Below, in pieces: positions 1-48,112 of a DNA stretch of 64,000 bases (its first letter is position 1; each line of letters opens with the position of its first letter). Position numbers and translations under genes: made by a program. Source of the DNA: Alviniconcha marisindica (Eukaryota > Mollusca > Gastropoda > Provannidae). The stretch is from positions 804,501-868,500 of the forward strand of contig JABMCL010002100.1 of the NCBI GenBank assembly GCA_018857735.1. The letters run 5' to 3'. The notes beneath the pieces are model-generated. The model was not told the origin of the DNA, searched no databases, and saw only the letters and a program-made list of their open reading frames with translations.

Positions 1-232
1 ACCTGTTTCTCTAGTTATGATGCATCAAAATACTCAAGTAATTGCTGTCCCAAAAGGTTTAGCAGTTCAAAAAAAAACAGAACCTGCAAACATTCATCTC
101 TGATTCCAACCCTTCTTCCAAAGAAGTTAAAAAGGGGAGAGAAAAAAGACTGACAGCAACAAACTTCCCTCCACTAAGAATGATGACTCCGCTACAGTAT
201 TTAAAAAAAAGTGCTTTGCACACAAATATTAC
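1..232 (-). other. BARD1 intron 4 (partial)
   Basis: Minus-strand intron running off the left edge of the window. It is A/T-rich, and I see no further exon or repeat in it. Confidence 0.7.
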
Positions 233-1308
233 CTTAATAGCAGCCACGTGCAGTGCAGTCTCCCCCTTAGCATTCCGCTTCATTTGTCCCACGTTTCTGC
301 CTCTGCCTTTTCTGCCGGTGGATTTCTTGGCAGGGCTGGTGTTGAAAAGAGGTGAGCGCCTTGCCCTTTGCGTTGGTGAAGGTGTCGAACTTGAAGGCAA
401 CGATCTACGTCCATTATGAGAAGTTGGTTGATCTGTGTGCGATGCTGTCTCGTCCAGCAGTGAGGGAGCCGATCTGCGTCTTGGGGTAGCATCACGGGAA
501 CTGATGGGGGGGCGTTTCAGTGTGGATTCAAGAGAACCAGCTGAGTTGCTGCTTTTGTTGTTATTGCTCCGGAGACTTCCACTGCAACTTTGGCTGGAGG
601 AAGGGGATTGTGAAGGGGTTCTAAAACTTTCATTGGATGAACTCATTCCGTCATCTATTCCATCTGAAGCAGCACTCGTACCTCCCTTCGGCCTCTGTCT
701 TCCTTTCTGCCTCGCTCTTGCTCGGGATGATCTCTTAGCATGCTGCTGGGGAGAAGCATGCATACTGCTGCCATCTTCTGAGGAAGCATCCATTGCAGCT
801 GCTGTCTCGTCATTGGCAAGGAACTGTGTCAGCGTGCTCTGATCAGGGTCTTTTTTCCTGGAGCCTGACTTCTCTCTTGCCCCTTTCCCTCGCTTACTCC
901 TCACTCTTGTCTTTAGCGGTGGTGTTTTGGGCACTCTCAGCCTGTTTCCGCCAGCTTCATCTCCACATGCTTCCTCATACGTTTCATCCAAGCGCTCCTC
1001 ATCAGCTTCATCTGAGAGACGCTCGTCACAAAGCTGCGTCAAAGTAGTCTGTTGTGCATCTTTCTTGCCTTTCCTGAGAGCCACCTTCTGCGGCAGAGGC
1101 CTGCTGTGATTTGCTTTCCGTCCCCTGGTTGATGGTGGAGATGCTGCCTGGTGCTGCGAGGGTCGGGTGGGTTTTTCTGCAGAGTTATTGCAGTAGTTTG
1201 TATGGCGAGAGGTGTTCTGTGGACAGGGGGTGTTATTCTGTGTGTTGAAGCTTGGGAGTGGAGACACCACCATGGTTGTTGATGTTGAAGGCAAGTCTTT
1301 CTGGTCTT
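233..1308 (-). CDS. BARD1: BARD1 coding exon 4 (linker and first ankyrin residues)
   Basis: This 1076-base exon follows the acceptor TTGTTTGCAG and ends at GTAATA. It encodes residues 101-459, almost all low-complexity basic or serine-rich linker with acidic stretches. The closing GETALHVAAIK is the first ankyrin repeat. Two similar segments, KKDAQQTTLTQL and KKDPDQSTLTQF, occur 70 residues apart. Confidence 0.9.
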
Positions 1309-4300
1309 CTGCAAACAAGAAACAGAAAGCAAAAACCTCTAGTCATAACTAGGCCTGTTTATAAATTTAGCACATGATCCTGAAAGGTAAAAGCAGTTCA
1401 AAGAATAGTTAGAAAGAAAAGATGCACCAAAACTGTCAGAACTATGCATGATGTGCTCATTTCGATTCATTACCTTGTGAATGTGATGAGACCCCTCACA
1501 GAATAATGAGGCATGTGTTCATGTGTAAACAAAAATAATATGCAAAATGCTAGAACTGCATTCAGGTTGTGTCCTAAAAATCAGTTTGCACAAATTCTCA
1601 TCTGGATCTGGATGAGCCTTCTACTTCAAACACTAGCAGAGGAATGCAAATGTCGAAATGATATCAACTGCAATACATCTATGATGAAGAGAAAAGAATA
1701 CACTGCATGCATACAAATCGTACCATGTGAGCAATACAACTGACAACTCATCCACATTTAAGTTCAGCTCCACACATTTCTCTGTCTGCAGTAGGTGACT
1801 GGTGTTACCATCTTTATAAGGCATAGCATCTATTGGCTGCAGCATCACTGTCAGTATCACAGATATAATGCTGATTCATATTTTTGTAAAGACAATTCAT
1901 GTCTTTGTAATTGCCTGTTTTGAATAAAACCGGTTCTGTCGTATGCTGTACACACCTGTGTCACCAAGTGGGCCTGAAACTGAGGGTATATAAATATACA
2001 TGCCACTGGGAGCATCCTTTTTTAAACATGTACTTTTGGTGAAGTTTGTGTACTTTGTACTTTAATCGCATGCCAAGTGAGAGATACTAAAGATGAGTCC
2101 TTGTGATGTCTTGCAAACTGTGCTAACTAACTCCATTTGTTTAGTAAAAAAAATAAAAAATCCTTTTGTTTGTAACTAAGTAAGCTGTGGGAGGAAAAAG
2201 TATGACAGGTTGAACTTTAAAAGGACAAGAGGTGCAGAGTACATGTGCCACGTCAACAACTGAACAAGGATCAAGTCATATTGGTCCAGTGTATTACATG
2301 TTAAACGAAGTAGGTAACATGGGTTCAACCCCAAACAGCCCAGCTCCAAGGAGAAGCAAACCATGTTTGACAGCTGTCTATTCACCAGGGCATCACATGC
2401 ACACAACAGCTAACCCTTCAGCATCCAGCTGTGACTGTGTCTGAAGCAAACAGCCACGCTCCAAGGCCCCAGATTCAGATATTTACCACACACAACTGAC
2501 AAGTGTCTGATCTGTTTACATAGGTATTCTATGTGTATGTGGTGCAGATGGATCACAGTTTACACACACAGTAGGTTAGTTACCTTTAGCATCCTGTTGT
2601 GACCGTGTCTGCAGCAAACGGCCAAGCTCCAAGGACAGGGATACAATGTTCGACAGCTGCCTGTTCACCTGGGCATCCTTGGCGTGGGCAGGTGTATCAC
2701 ACACAGGGCAGCTGGCTCCCAGCTGCTCTTCCACACACTGCCTGCAAGTTGAAGTGCAAGTCTACAATGTGAACACCGTCTGTTCAGCAAAAAGGGTCCT
2801 GGTCATGGGTGGGTTTTTCAATTCCGTATGCTGGTCAGTTAGCTCCAAATATCCCCCCACCCCCGATGATGATTCACTCCAAGCAGATCCCCGGCACACA
2901 CTGCATGCATGCCAGTAGTATGAAGCTGTGTGTTCTACAGGGCATCCAGGTTAATCTGGTTAATCCAGGTTAATCTGCCCCAACTATATACATTAATAAT
3001 AAACTTGTTTTACATATGCACACAATTACTTGAAAACTGATTTTAGTTTTACATAAAATGAGGATGTACCTCTGGTAGAGTTTATGTACCTTGTAATGTT
3101 GTATATTTAATTTACTTGCATGCCAGGTGAGAGTTACTGTAGGTAACTCTGGTCTTTGTTGCTGTGTTTGTGCGACATCTTTTGAGTGCTGATTTATTTA
3201 ACTCCCTTGTTTGTTGATCAAATGACAAATCAGTGTAATTTGTATCAGCTTGGACCAGTTTTTGTAATTCATTTGTCGTATTAATATTAATTATTATTAT
3301 TAGATGTTAAATAAATCAGTTTTCTGCAACATCAGTGACAGTCATTGGACTGGACATGGATGGACATGACAGCTAAAACTGTAAAAAGCACAGCTGCAGT
3401 ACTTACTTGCAAAAGAAGTGTTCACAATTGCCCAGTGAACACACATTCCTGGTTAACTGGCAACTGAAGCAAAAAGGAAATATTTTTATAAACATGCACA
3501 CATGTGCTTTTGAAAACTATTAATTAAATGACAATACAAAGTAACAAAGAGAGAAGAGGCATTCTACTCCCAGGGTGCAAGGAAATGTTTGACCAAGAAG
3601 AGCAAACCTGAGTCTGAAGAAACATGATGTGCACACAGTCACACACACACACACACACACACACACAACACACCACCCTGCTCTAAACAAACCATAGTTG
3701 TAAAAACAACTGTTTTAAATTCCTGACTTTAGGAATTGGTCAAGACTCATGGACATGGGCATTGCACCTACATAAGTGGTCACTGTACACATTTGGAACC
3801 CAAATTTATAAACATTGTAACACTGAAAGTGAAACAGAGCTCGATACAGGTTGAAATTTTAAGCTAAACAAAGTTTTATAATGTCAAACCATTTTGCATA
3901 ATTTACTGATTTTAAAAACAGTATCTAACAAAATGCTAAAGTAAAATGATGAGCAGCCAGATGGCAACTACATGTATCACTATCATTATCAATACTTCCA
4001 ACTCCTGTTCACCCCATAAAACCAGACCGTCAGCCAGCCTTGGAATCCAGATGGAAGGATCTATAGATCAGATAAGACTTTTTATTATTTTATGTGTACA
4101 TTTTCAATAATTAAAGGACTCATTCAGATCAACACAACACTGACCCTAGTGACACTGACAACTTTCCAGTCACACAATGAGAAATAATACTTGCTAAACC
4201 ACCCATTCCCTTTGGAATTTTGATGCTTCTGTAAATATATTTTTGCACTATTGCGGGCAACTGCATCACTCTGTTGTCTGTTTGTGCTGATAAATATGTT

Positions 4301-4974
4301 TGTACTTTGGCACTGGAAGGACTGGCTATCAATGCCACAGTGTCAGGTCCATGTCGCCGAAATGTGGAGTAGATCACTAGATGAAATGTCGCGTCGACGC
4401 AATGACGCTGTGACGATAGTTCGACGAAATGTCAGTTTGATAAACTATGTTTGACGAAATATCGGTCATCGAAACGAGGCAGTAATTCTTCCCCTACCAT
4501 TGCAGAATCTAAAAATGCAAACTACTAGGATTGCCGCAGGATTACTCCCGAACAGAACTTACCTTGCTTGCAAATTATTGTGCATGTGTTGCCATGGTTA
4601 CGGGTATGTGCTGCCTTGTGTAGGATACAATCTTGTATTGCCTGACTAGTGGCTTATTTATTTCCTCCCCCCCCCCCCCCCCCCCCCCTCCAACAAAACC
4701 ACACCCCTCCCCCCCCCCCCCCCCCCCCCCGCCCATTAACAACAACACTGGTGTAGCAACCAGCATCACATGACGTCATAAGCCTTCAAATGATGAAGCT
4801 GGCTGCCTAAGTCAACCACAGAAGCAAAACAATCGATCGACAGACAGAGACAGAGTGAGATTTGTGTCGTGCATACGATAGAACTAACCATTGGCAACAA
4901 AAAAGAAGTCGCTGTAGAGAAGCTAGAGCTTGTCTCGTCGACTCAAAACCGGCCACGTCCGGTGAAAATTCCAT
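233..4974 (-). CDS. BARD1: BARD1 orthologue, 5' four coding exons (gene continues left of the window)
   Basis: In known animals BARD1 pairs with BRCA1 through its RING finger to form a nuclear ubiquitin ligase that acts in homologous recombination. Four coding exons on the minus strand, 4974-4889, 3463-3407, 2741-2584 and 1308-233, join in frame into 459 residues. The RING ligands are C26, C29, C42, H44, C47, C50, C59 and C62. Each is exactly 24 less than the human BARD1 position, so ligand spacing is fully conserved. The linker (about residues 101-440) is basic and rich in Ser, Pro and Gln, as expected for disorder. The last exon ends in GETALHVAAIK, the first ankyrin repeat, at a GT donor. 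The start at 4974 follows from similarity of MEFSPDVAGFES and the LQRLL helix to the human N terminus. The remaining ankyrin repeats and the BRCT pair are outside the window. Residues 187-194 and 257-264 resemble PCNA-binding motifs. Confidence 0.93.
2025..2150 (-). repeat. Dispersed repeat, copy 1 (diverged)
   Basis: The same order of motifs as at 3055-3225 can be followed (GTACTTTGTACTTTAAT, GCATGCCAAGTGAGAG, GATGTCTTGC), with more substitutions. Confidence 0.6.
2339..2400 (-). pseudogene. Relic of the middle of BARD1 exon 3
   Basis: On the minus strand this reads DALVNRQLSNMVCFSLELG, clearly the same peptide as the real exon segment DAQVNRQLSNIVSLSLELG. There is no stop across the matched part, but the RING cysteines and a normal acceptor are missing. 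It is an exon fragment duplicated within the intron. Confidence 0.8.
2407..2470 (-). pseudogene. Relic of the 3' end of BARD1 exon 3 with a donor-like site
   Basis: On the minus strand it reads LERGCLLQTQSQLDAEG followed by GTTAGC, matching the real LELGRLLQTRSQQDAKG followed by GTAACT. It overlaps in content with the relic at 2339-2400, so at least two duplication events, or one duplication with later deletion, are needed. Confidence 0.78.
2584..2741 (-). CDS. BARD1: BARD1 coding exon 3 (end of RING and helix)
   Basis: The acceptor is ACTTGCAG and the donor is GTAACT. The exon supplies the last three zinc ligands in QCVEEQLGASCPVC and then the conserved VNRQLSNIVSLSLELGRLL helix, which corresponds to the human INRQLDSMIQLC region. 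Decayed copies of the second half of this exon lie just to the left, at 2339-2470. Confidence 0.92.
2742..3406 (-). other. BARD1 intron 2
   Basis: This intron holds a dispersed-repeat copy at about 3055-3225 in minus orientation and A/T-rich unique sequence. No coding segment is seen. Confidence 0.7.
3055..3225 (-). repeat. Dispersed repeat, copy 2
   Basis: The reverse complement matches 13375-13530 over about 150 bases, sharing CTTACCTGGCATG-like, ACAAGGTACATAAA and AGAGGTACATCCTCAT segments. Related shorter copies lie at 2025-2150 and 14920-14990. The family and mechanism are not recognised. Confidence 0.75.
3407..3463 (-). CDS. BARD1: BARD1 coding exon 2 (RING core)
   Basis: This is a 57-base exon between a TTTGCTTCAG acceptor and a GTAAGT donor, with phase 2 on both sides. 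It encodes CQLTRNVCSLGNCEHFFC, which contains the C-x-H-x2-C centre of the RING finger. It is too short to be found as a long reading frame and was recognised by motif and phase. Confidence 0.9.
3643..3667. repeat. (CA)n microsatellite
   Basis: About 12 uninterrupted CA units in BARD1 intron 1. Confidence 0.9.
4355..4480. repeat. CpG-rich block of GACGAAATGTC-like repeats
   Basis: Several imperfect copies of CGACGAAATGTC follow each other. CpG density is far above the surrounding AT-rich intron. It is probably a dispersed repeat or an internal tandem array; the family is not identified. Confidence 0.55.
4665..4735. repeat. Two poly-C tracts
   Basis: Two runs of C, each 20 bases or more with few interruptions, are separated by about 20 bases at 4665-4688 and 4710-4731. 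On the BARD1 transcript strand they are poly-G, in the first intron. Lengths may be unreliable because long homopolymers sequence badly. Confidence 0.85.
4889..4974 (-). CDS. BARD1: BARD1 coding exon 1
   Basis: This exon encodes residues 1-28 plus two bases and ends at a GTTAGT donor. It carries the pre-RING helix and the first zinc ligand. Residue C29 is created across the splice junction. A TTG-initiated extension to 5061 is open but has no upstream ATG, so the ATG at 4974-4972 is preferred. Confidence 0.85.
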
Positions 4975-6069
4975 ATTACAAGTTTTACTAAAATTAGTAA
5001 AGTGCGTTCCTGTTTTGTGTTCCCGCCCAAAGAAGTCTAATGCACGGTTATTTCCATTCAAAGATTTTACTGTTTAAGAATATTTTTGTTTTTCCGATGC
5101 AAAATACTTTGTTCACAAATCACAACTCTGAAAATCTGGAAAATAAAGGACATTGAATCGGAAATATTTATTTGCACTTTCATCGTATATATTAAAGGCA
5201 TACGTTTGTTCCTATATTGCGTGACCTATATCCTTCTGGAGAAGGCCATGAGAAGCAACTGAATGGTTCCCAGAGTTCCGTTGTAAGATGGTCGTCTGTA
5301 AATTTCTGGGATAAATTTTCATTTTACGAGTATTTTGTTCATTTTCGCCTCAGGGTGTGTGTTCGATCAGTCATGGAGATCACATACAAGGCTTCATATC
5401 AAGTAGGTAGGATTAAAATGTGCAGAAGACGCGCTTAAGATTCTGCAATAGATAATGAGGTGTAATGTGTATCAATACTTCCTCTTCAATGAGCTATGCA
5501 GTATGCGTCAGGCGGTGTCGGTGTGAAAGGATAGGCAGTCAGGCATTCAACACTTGATCGACATGATGCTTCATCGTTTGCGGAGGCTGAGGTTTTCGAC
5601 AAAGAGAGCCACCTAGGTTGTTTGTAAATCTTCGTAGCAGGATTTCACTCTGGAGAATAAAAATCTGTATTACGACGAGGATCATAGGACTATGAAGTTA
5701 AATAATCTTTCTCTTTATTTATTTATTTAGTTTTGTTTATTTTATTCCGTTTTCATTTCAAGCTTATTTTATGTGTTGCTGTTGCTGTTTGGTTAAACAG
5801 AATACGAGTCCATGGATCTGCTAGTGTGTTAGGCTTAAAGTTCAACTAGTTCAAGAAAATAGCACATTCCTTCAATCCTTGGTAAGGTTAGGAATAGGAT
5901 GGAGGTTTAATTTTATTATTATTTTTTTAATATAAAATTTTAAAAAATCCAGTTGGAATCTTAATTGACTAGTCTTAAACTAGCAGTTAAACTAATGTAA
6001 AGTTCAATCAGTTGATGAAGATTATATATTATATATATATAATGTATCATTCATTTTGTTTCTTTACAG
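4975..6069. promoter_or_regulatory. Probable shared BARD1/HECW promoter interval and HECW 5' leader intron
   Basis: The interval separates the divergent BARD1 ATG (4974, minus) from the acceptor of the first HECW coding exon (6070, plus). Both transcription starts must lie nearby or within it unless HECW has a distant upstream start. The T/G-rich bias switches strand here. CpGs are moderately frequent at about 4860-5650. No TATA box or initiator can be assigned by eye, and the noncoding first exon of HECW was not located with confidence. The part after about 5700 is AT-rich intron-like sequence ending in TTTCTTTACAG. Confidence 0.5.
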
Positions 6070-6191
6070 GAGTTGCCATCAGTGAGTGGGAGCATATTCT
6101 GGACACAGAATGTGATTTTGTAAAATCAAGAGTTCTTGGGGTTTTTGGTTTCTTTGGAGACTGGCAGATATGATGCAGTTATTATGATGTA

Positions 6192-43884
<37,693 letters not shown>

Positions 43885-44681
43885 TTTCACCATTGCCTGC
43901 AGCTTTTCCTGCCTCGGTCACCATCAGCATCTTGCCACGCCAGCTACAGGGGCTGCCTCACCTTCATCATCACAGTCATCGCCATCATTGTTGCATTGTC
44001 GGGGGTGCATCATGTCATCAAAATTGTTGTGTTCGTCATCTTCTTCCTTACAATTTCATTGAGTGACACAACAGTCATCACCATTTTCATCATCGTCACG
44101 GTCACCGTGCAGTTTCATCATCATCAACTGGTTACTGTTGTGTGGAAGACATCATCGCGTGAGCAGTCCTGTGATATGCACAACACCAGTGTGTGTCGTG
44201 TTGATAAACTGTTCAGAACAAGGAATTGACTACCTGTGGTAAATTTACCTCACCTCCCTCTTTTCTTAAAACAAACTCCAACTATGAGCAACGACAGGAA
44301 GCAGAGGTACTTTGGCTGTTGAAGATGTGGTTATCCTGTTAACTGCCGATCAGAAACATTCTGTTGCTGTACAGTAACAGCAATCACAGTAGTGGGACCG
44401 AGGAGCAAAACGTGAACCATTTTGTGTTTTCTTGCTTACATTCTACTGTGGTCTTTTCTTGGTTGATATTAATTTGTGCATTTTGTTTCCACTTTTTCCT
44501 CTCTTTTTTTTCTTCTTCTTCTTGCTTATTGATTCTATTGAAGGTTTCACAAAAGAAATCAAGTGTTTTTTTTAAAGGGTTTATAATCTGTTTGAGATTA
44601 ACATGCTGATTCCTGTTTTTTGAGTTGATCTGTTACCTAAGCATATTTTTGGTTTGTGTAAGAGTGAAATGTACCGGCAAA

Positions 44682-44687
44682 AATAAA
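44682..44687 (+). terminator. Candidate HECW poly(A) signal, proximal
   Basis: AATAAA, 0.8 kb after the stop codon, followed by a GT-rich stretch (GGTGGGTGGGATTGTATT) at the expected distance. Confidence 0.5.
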
Positions 44688-44904
44688 GCAGGGGCAGGTG
44701 GGTGGGATTGTATTACTTGTTTGTATTTAAAGAGATCTTTGTGAAGCAGTGTTGAATATACAATTGACTTGTCCCTTTACAAAGCCTCTGAAGCGGGTAC
44801 ATGTTGTCTGCAGGTTAACTCCATGTGTTCATCCTACATGTCTGATCCAGTGATTTGCACTTGGGACTATAGTCAAAATTGTTGAAATACACCAAACTCC
44901 AGGT

Positions 44905-45155
44905 TTGCAATGGTTACCTCCACTCAGTTTAAACAAAACAAACAAAACAAAAAGTCCCTGAAATTCTCCTAAGGGACAGCGTTGATTTGTTAGTATTACC
45001 GCCACTCAGTTTAAATAACAGCAACAAAATCTCTGAAATTCTCCTAAAGGACAGTGTTGATTTGTTAGTATTACCTCCACTCAGTCTAAACAACAACAAA
45101 ATCTCTGAAATTCTCCTAAGGGACAGTGTTGATTTGTTAGTAATGGTACCTTATG
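44905..45155 (+). repeat. Minisatellite, about 70-85-bp unit, three copies
   Basis: Units share CTGAAATTCTCCTAA, GGACAG.GTTGATTTGTTAG and CCACTCAGT.TAAA. Confidence 0.9.
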
Positions 45156-45560
45156 AGGACCTCATTAAATACAAGCAACTGACATAAAAATCAGTTTCTG
45201 TTAAATCTTTTGTCTGACATGTTTCTCCCTTATACATGTACCAAAATATGCGTAGATCTATAAGAAATCATTTTGTTTAAATCCCTTTGCATGCTGATCT
45301 CAGATGGACTATACCAAGCTGGTCACACTTTTTTTTAAATAGATTTGAACATAATTTTTTTAATTTGAGTGTCCTAGATCATATAATTTTATTGATATTC
45401 ATACAACTATTATTTCTTTATTGCTTTATATTTTGTTTTCATTTGCTCACTTAATGCACTTGAGCATTGATTGTATCGCACAAAAAGAGACTTCAGGGCT
45501 ATGCCTGCACTTGAGAATGATGATAATGATAACGCTAATAATCATAGGTGCTAAAACAGT

Positions 45561-45821
45561 GCCCTGTCTCACGAGAGCTAGGGCATTTTACACAGTGTAC
45601 TGGCTGATTTATGCCCTGTCTCACGAGAGCTAGGGCATTTTACACAGTGTACTGGCTGATTTATGCCCTGTCTCACGAGAGCTAAGGCATTTTACACAGT
45701 GTACTGGCTGATTTATGCCCTGTCTCACGTGAGCTAGGGCATTTTACACAGTGTACTGGCTGATTTATGCCCTGTCTCACGAGAGCTAAGGCATTTTACA
45801 CAGTGCATTGGCTGATTTGTT
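45561..45821 (+). repeat. Minisatellite, 52-bp unit with an internal hairpin, five copies
   Basis: Exact 52-bp period. Each unit starts GCCCTGTCTC-ACGA-GAGCTAGGGC, an inverted repeat with a four-base loop. Confidence 0.95.
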
Positions 45822-46040
45822 CCACTCCTACTGACTTGGTTTGTTCCACTCCTACTGACTGACTTGTTCTTCTTCCCTCCTTCTGAAGCATAGGGCCTTC
45901 ACTGCAGTTCTGATGGAATTTCTGCACTGCTGGTTTCTGAGGCAATCTGTCTTCTTGTATGGTGGGGGTACTGGCCCTGTGGGATACCCTCCTCTGTTCT
46001 CATCCTGGTTTGTGATTGGCAGTTGCAGAGATTTGCTCAA

Positions 46041-46156
46041 CACACACACACACGCACACACACAGGTATACATACTTACATATATAAATATATATATATA
46101 TATGTTATACATTCTCTATATATACAGGTATATAATATATATATATATATATATGT
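46041..46156. repeat. (CA)n followed by (TA)n stretches
   Basis: A short CA run at 46041-46065, then AT-dinucleotide-rich sequence. Confidence 0.85.
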
Positions 46157-47367
46157 GCACTACAAATCAGAACTGATGACAGCCAAGGGATACATGTAAC
46201 AAGAGCACAAGCAATGGTTTGGATGGAAGGCACATGAGAAAAACACAAACAGTTCATACCAGCAGAGGTATTGGTCAGCAGTGTTATTCAGCACACTTTG
46301 CTACCAGGGTTCCTGTTAACCAGTCATTTCTGCTACTTTACCGGTTAAGATCAGCATATGCTGGAAGATAAATCGGCAGTCAGTCAGATGTACTGGCTAC
46401 TATTTAGTTTGACCAGTTAAAAATATAAAAAATGCTGTAGCAGTTGTAGTATAGACATTCATTTATCTGGCTGGTTGCAGTGATTGTCTGAGTGGTTTCC
46501 ATGAACAACTTTCACCACCTTATAGGTGTCACACCAGTTTGAAAAATGTCTGGTGCGATCACTGCAGGCCACATGGAGAACACTCATGACAGCTTTCACG
46601 ACAACTGCTGGACAAGAAAGACATTAAAGTCCAATGACTGACTAGTTACCATCATGAGAACTGAGCGTGCTTGGAGTTGTAACTGCTAGGGTATTAAAAA
46701 AGAAAAAGGAAGCGAACAAGGGGGAATATGAGAAAGGTGAAAGTTCTCACCACCTCCACCGAGGTAGGCTGTCCCACCAGTGTCTTCTTTTGTACTCGGT
46801 GTGTAATATTAGACCGAAATTCATATTTTTTATTCAGAAAAAAAAAAAAAAAAATGTTAACTCGTTTGGGAGTTTTCCTGTGTCGAGTGGCGCATGACTC
46901 CAGTGCATGACGGCTGGCAGAGAGCATCAAATGATGCAGTGATAATTGCACATAGTTGGTGTTCTGGGTGAAAATGCTATTATTTTGCAATTCCCAGAAT
47001 CATTTTCTTTGAGCTTTGAGTAAACTCTTTTGATGAGGACAAACAGTGTGCACTTTTTTGGCAGTTCTGCCATTTACAAATGACAGACAGACAGAGAAAT
47101 GTGACAGTCGTTTGGAGGAAAAGCAATGAAACAAGTGAATCTGCTTATCTTTCCATTGTGTTGGTCTTGCCAGGATGGTATGTAAGTGTGGTGTGTATGT
47201 GAGAAGAATGTAAGTTGCTATTAATAATTACATTGTTAGTTATTACTGTACATCTATCAAAAGGTGGGAAGTTAATTTGAAATCTAATGCAGATGCCAGA
47301 CTTGATCTTTGTGGTTTTGTGTCATGAGCAAATCCCCTAGAATGAAGTGGAAAAAGATTTTGTGAGT

Positions 47368-47420
47368 GAGTGTGTGTGTGTGTGTGCGTGCGTGCGTGCA
47401 TGCGTGCGTGTGTGCGTGTG
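47368..47420. repeat. (GT)n / (GCGT)n microsatellite
   Basis: GT units merging into GCGT units. Confidence 0.9.
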
Positions 47421-47661
47421 TAAGGGAAAGTCTTTGGAATGCATATTATGTATATAGGTAGTTCTGCTTGTTCCAAAATGTGTATCAGTTTGTTTGTTCT
47501 CGTGTTCATGTTTCTCTGTTTCAGTGTTTGTTTTCCTTTTTAATAGAGGTATTAAATGTTTATCATTGAGAGAACTAGTGATTTGAATGAAGATGTGCCC
47601 TCTTTGCCTTACTGTGTGTCAGTGCTTTTGGATATGTGTTCTGGGAAGTGACAAGTCATAA

Positions 47662-48112
47662 TTTTATTAATATGAAGGTCATCTGGACAAGGCCTGGTGG
47701 TTGTTTCACCTTAAACTTTGCTCTGTTTATGAATATGAGGGTCATCCGGACACGGTTTGGTGATTGTTTCACCTTAAACTTTGCTCTGTTTATGAATATG
47801 AGGGTCATCCGGACAAGGTCCGGTGATTGTATCACCTTAAACTTTGCTCTGTTTATGAATATGAAGGTCATCTGGACAAGGTCTGGTGATTGTTTCACCT
47901 TAAACTTTGCTCTGTTTATGAATATGAAGGTCATCCGGACATGGTCTGGTGGTTGTTTCACCTTAAACTTTGCTCCGTTTATGAATATGAAGGTCATTCA
48001 GACATGGTCTGGTGGTTGTTTCACCTTAAACTTTGCTCTGTTTATGAATATGAAGGTCATCCGGACACAGTCTGGTGGTTGTTTCACCTTAAACTTTGCT
48101 CTGTTTATTTCT
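47662..48112 (+). repeat. Minisatellite, 63-bp unit, seven copies
   Basis: The unit contains ATGAATATGAAGGTCAT and TTTCACCTTAAACTTTGCTC. The period is a multiple of 3, so long frames stay open on both strands and translate into 21-residue repeats. No start context or homology supports a protein. Confidence 0.95.

Larger units (their letters stand above)
1309..2583 (-). other. BARD1 intron 3 with a dispersed repeat and exon relics
   Basis: Nothing coding is seen at 1309-1970. A diverged dispersed-repeat copy lies at about 2025-2150, related to those at 3055-3225, 13375-13530 and 14920-14990. Two relics of BARD1 exon 3 occupy 2339-2470. Confidence 0.75.
3464..4888 (-). other. BARD1 intron 1
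   Basis: Contents are a (CA)n run at 3643-3667, a CpG-rich internally repeated block at about 4355-4480, and two poly-C tracts at 4665-4735. No coding exon is needed between exons 1 and 2, because the RING spacing is already complete. Confidence 0.7.

Noticed and set aside
4575..4769. Gly-rich minus-strand frame upstream of BARD1 exon 2
   Set aside because: It is a translation of the two homopolymer tracts. BARD1 exons 1 and 2 join with exact RING spacing without it.
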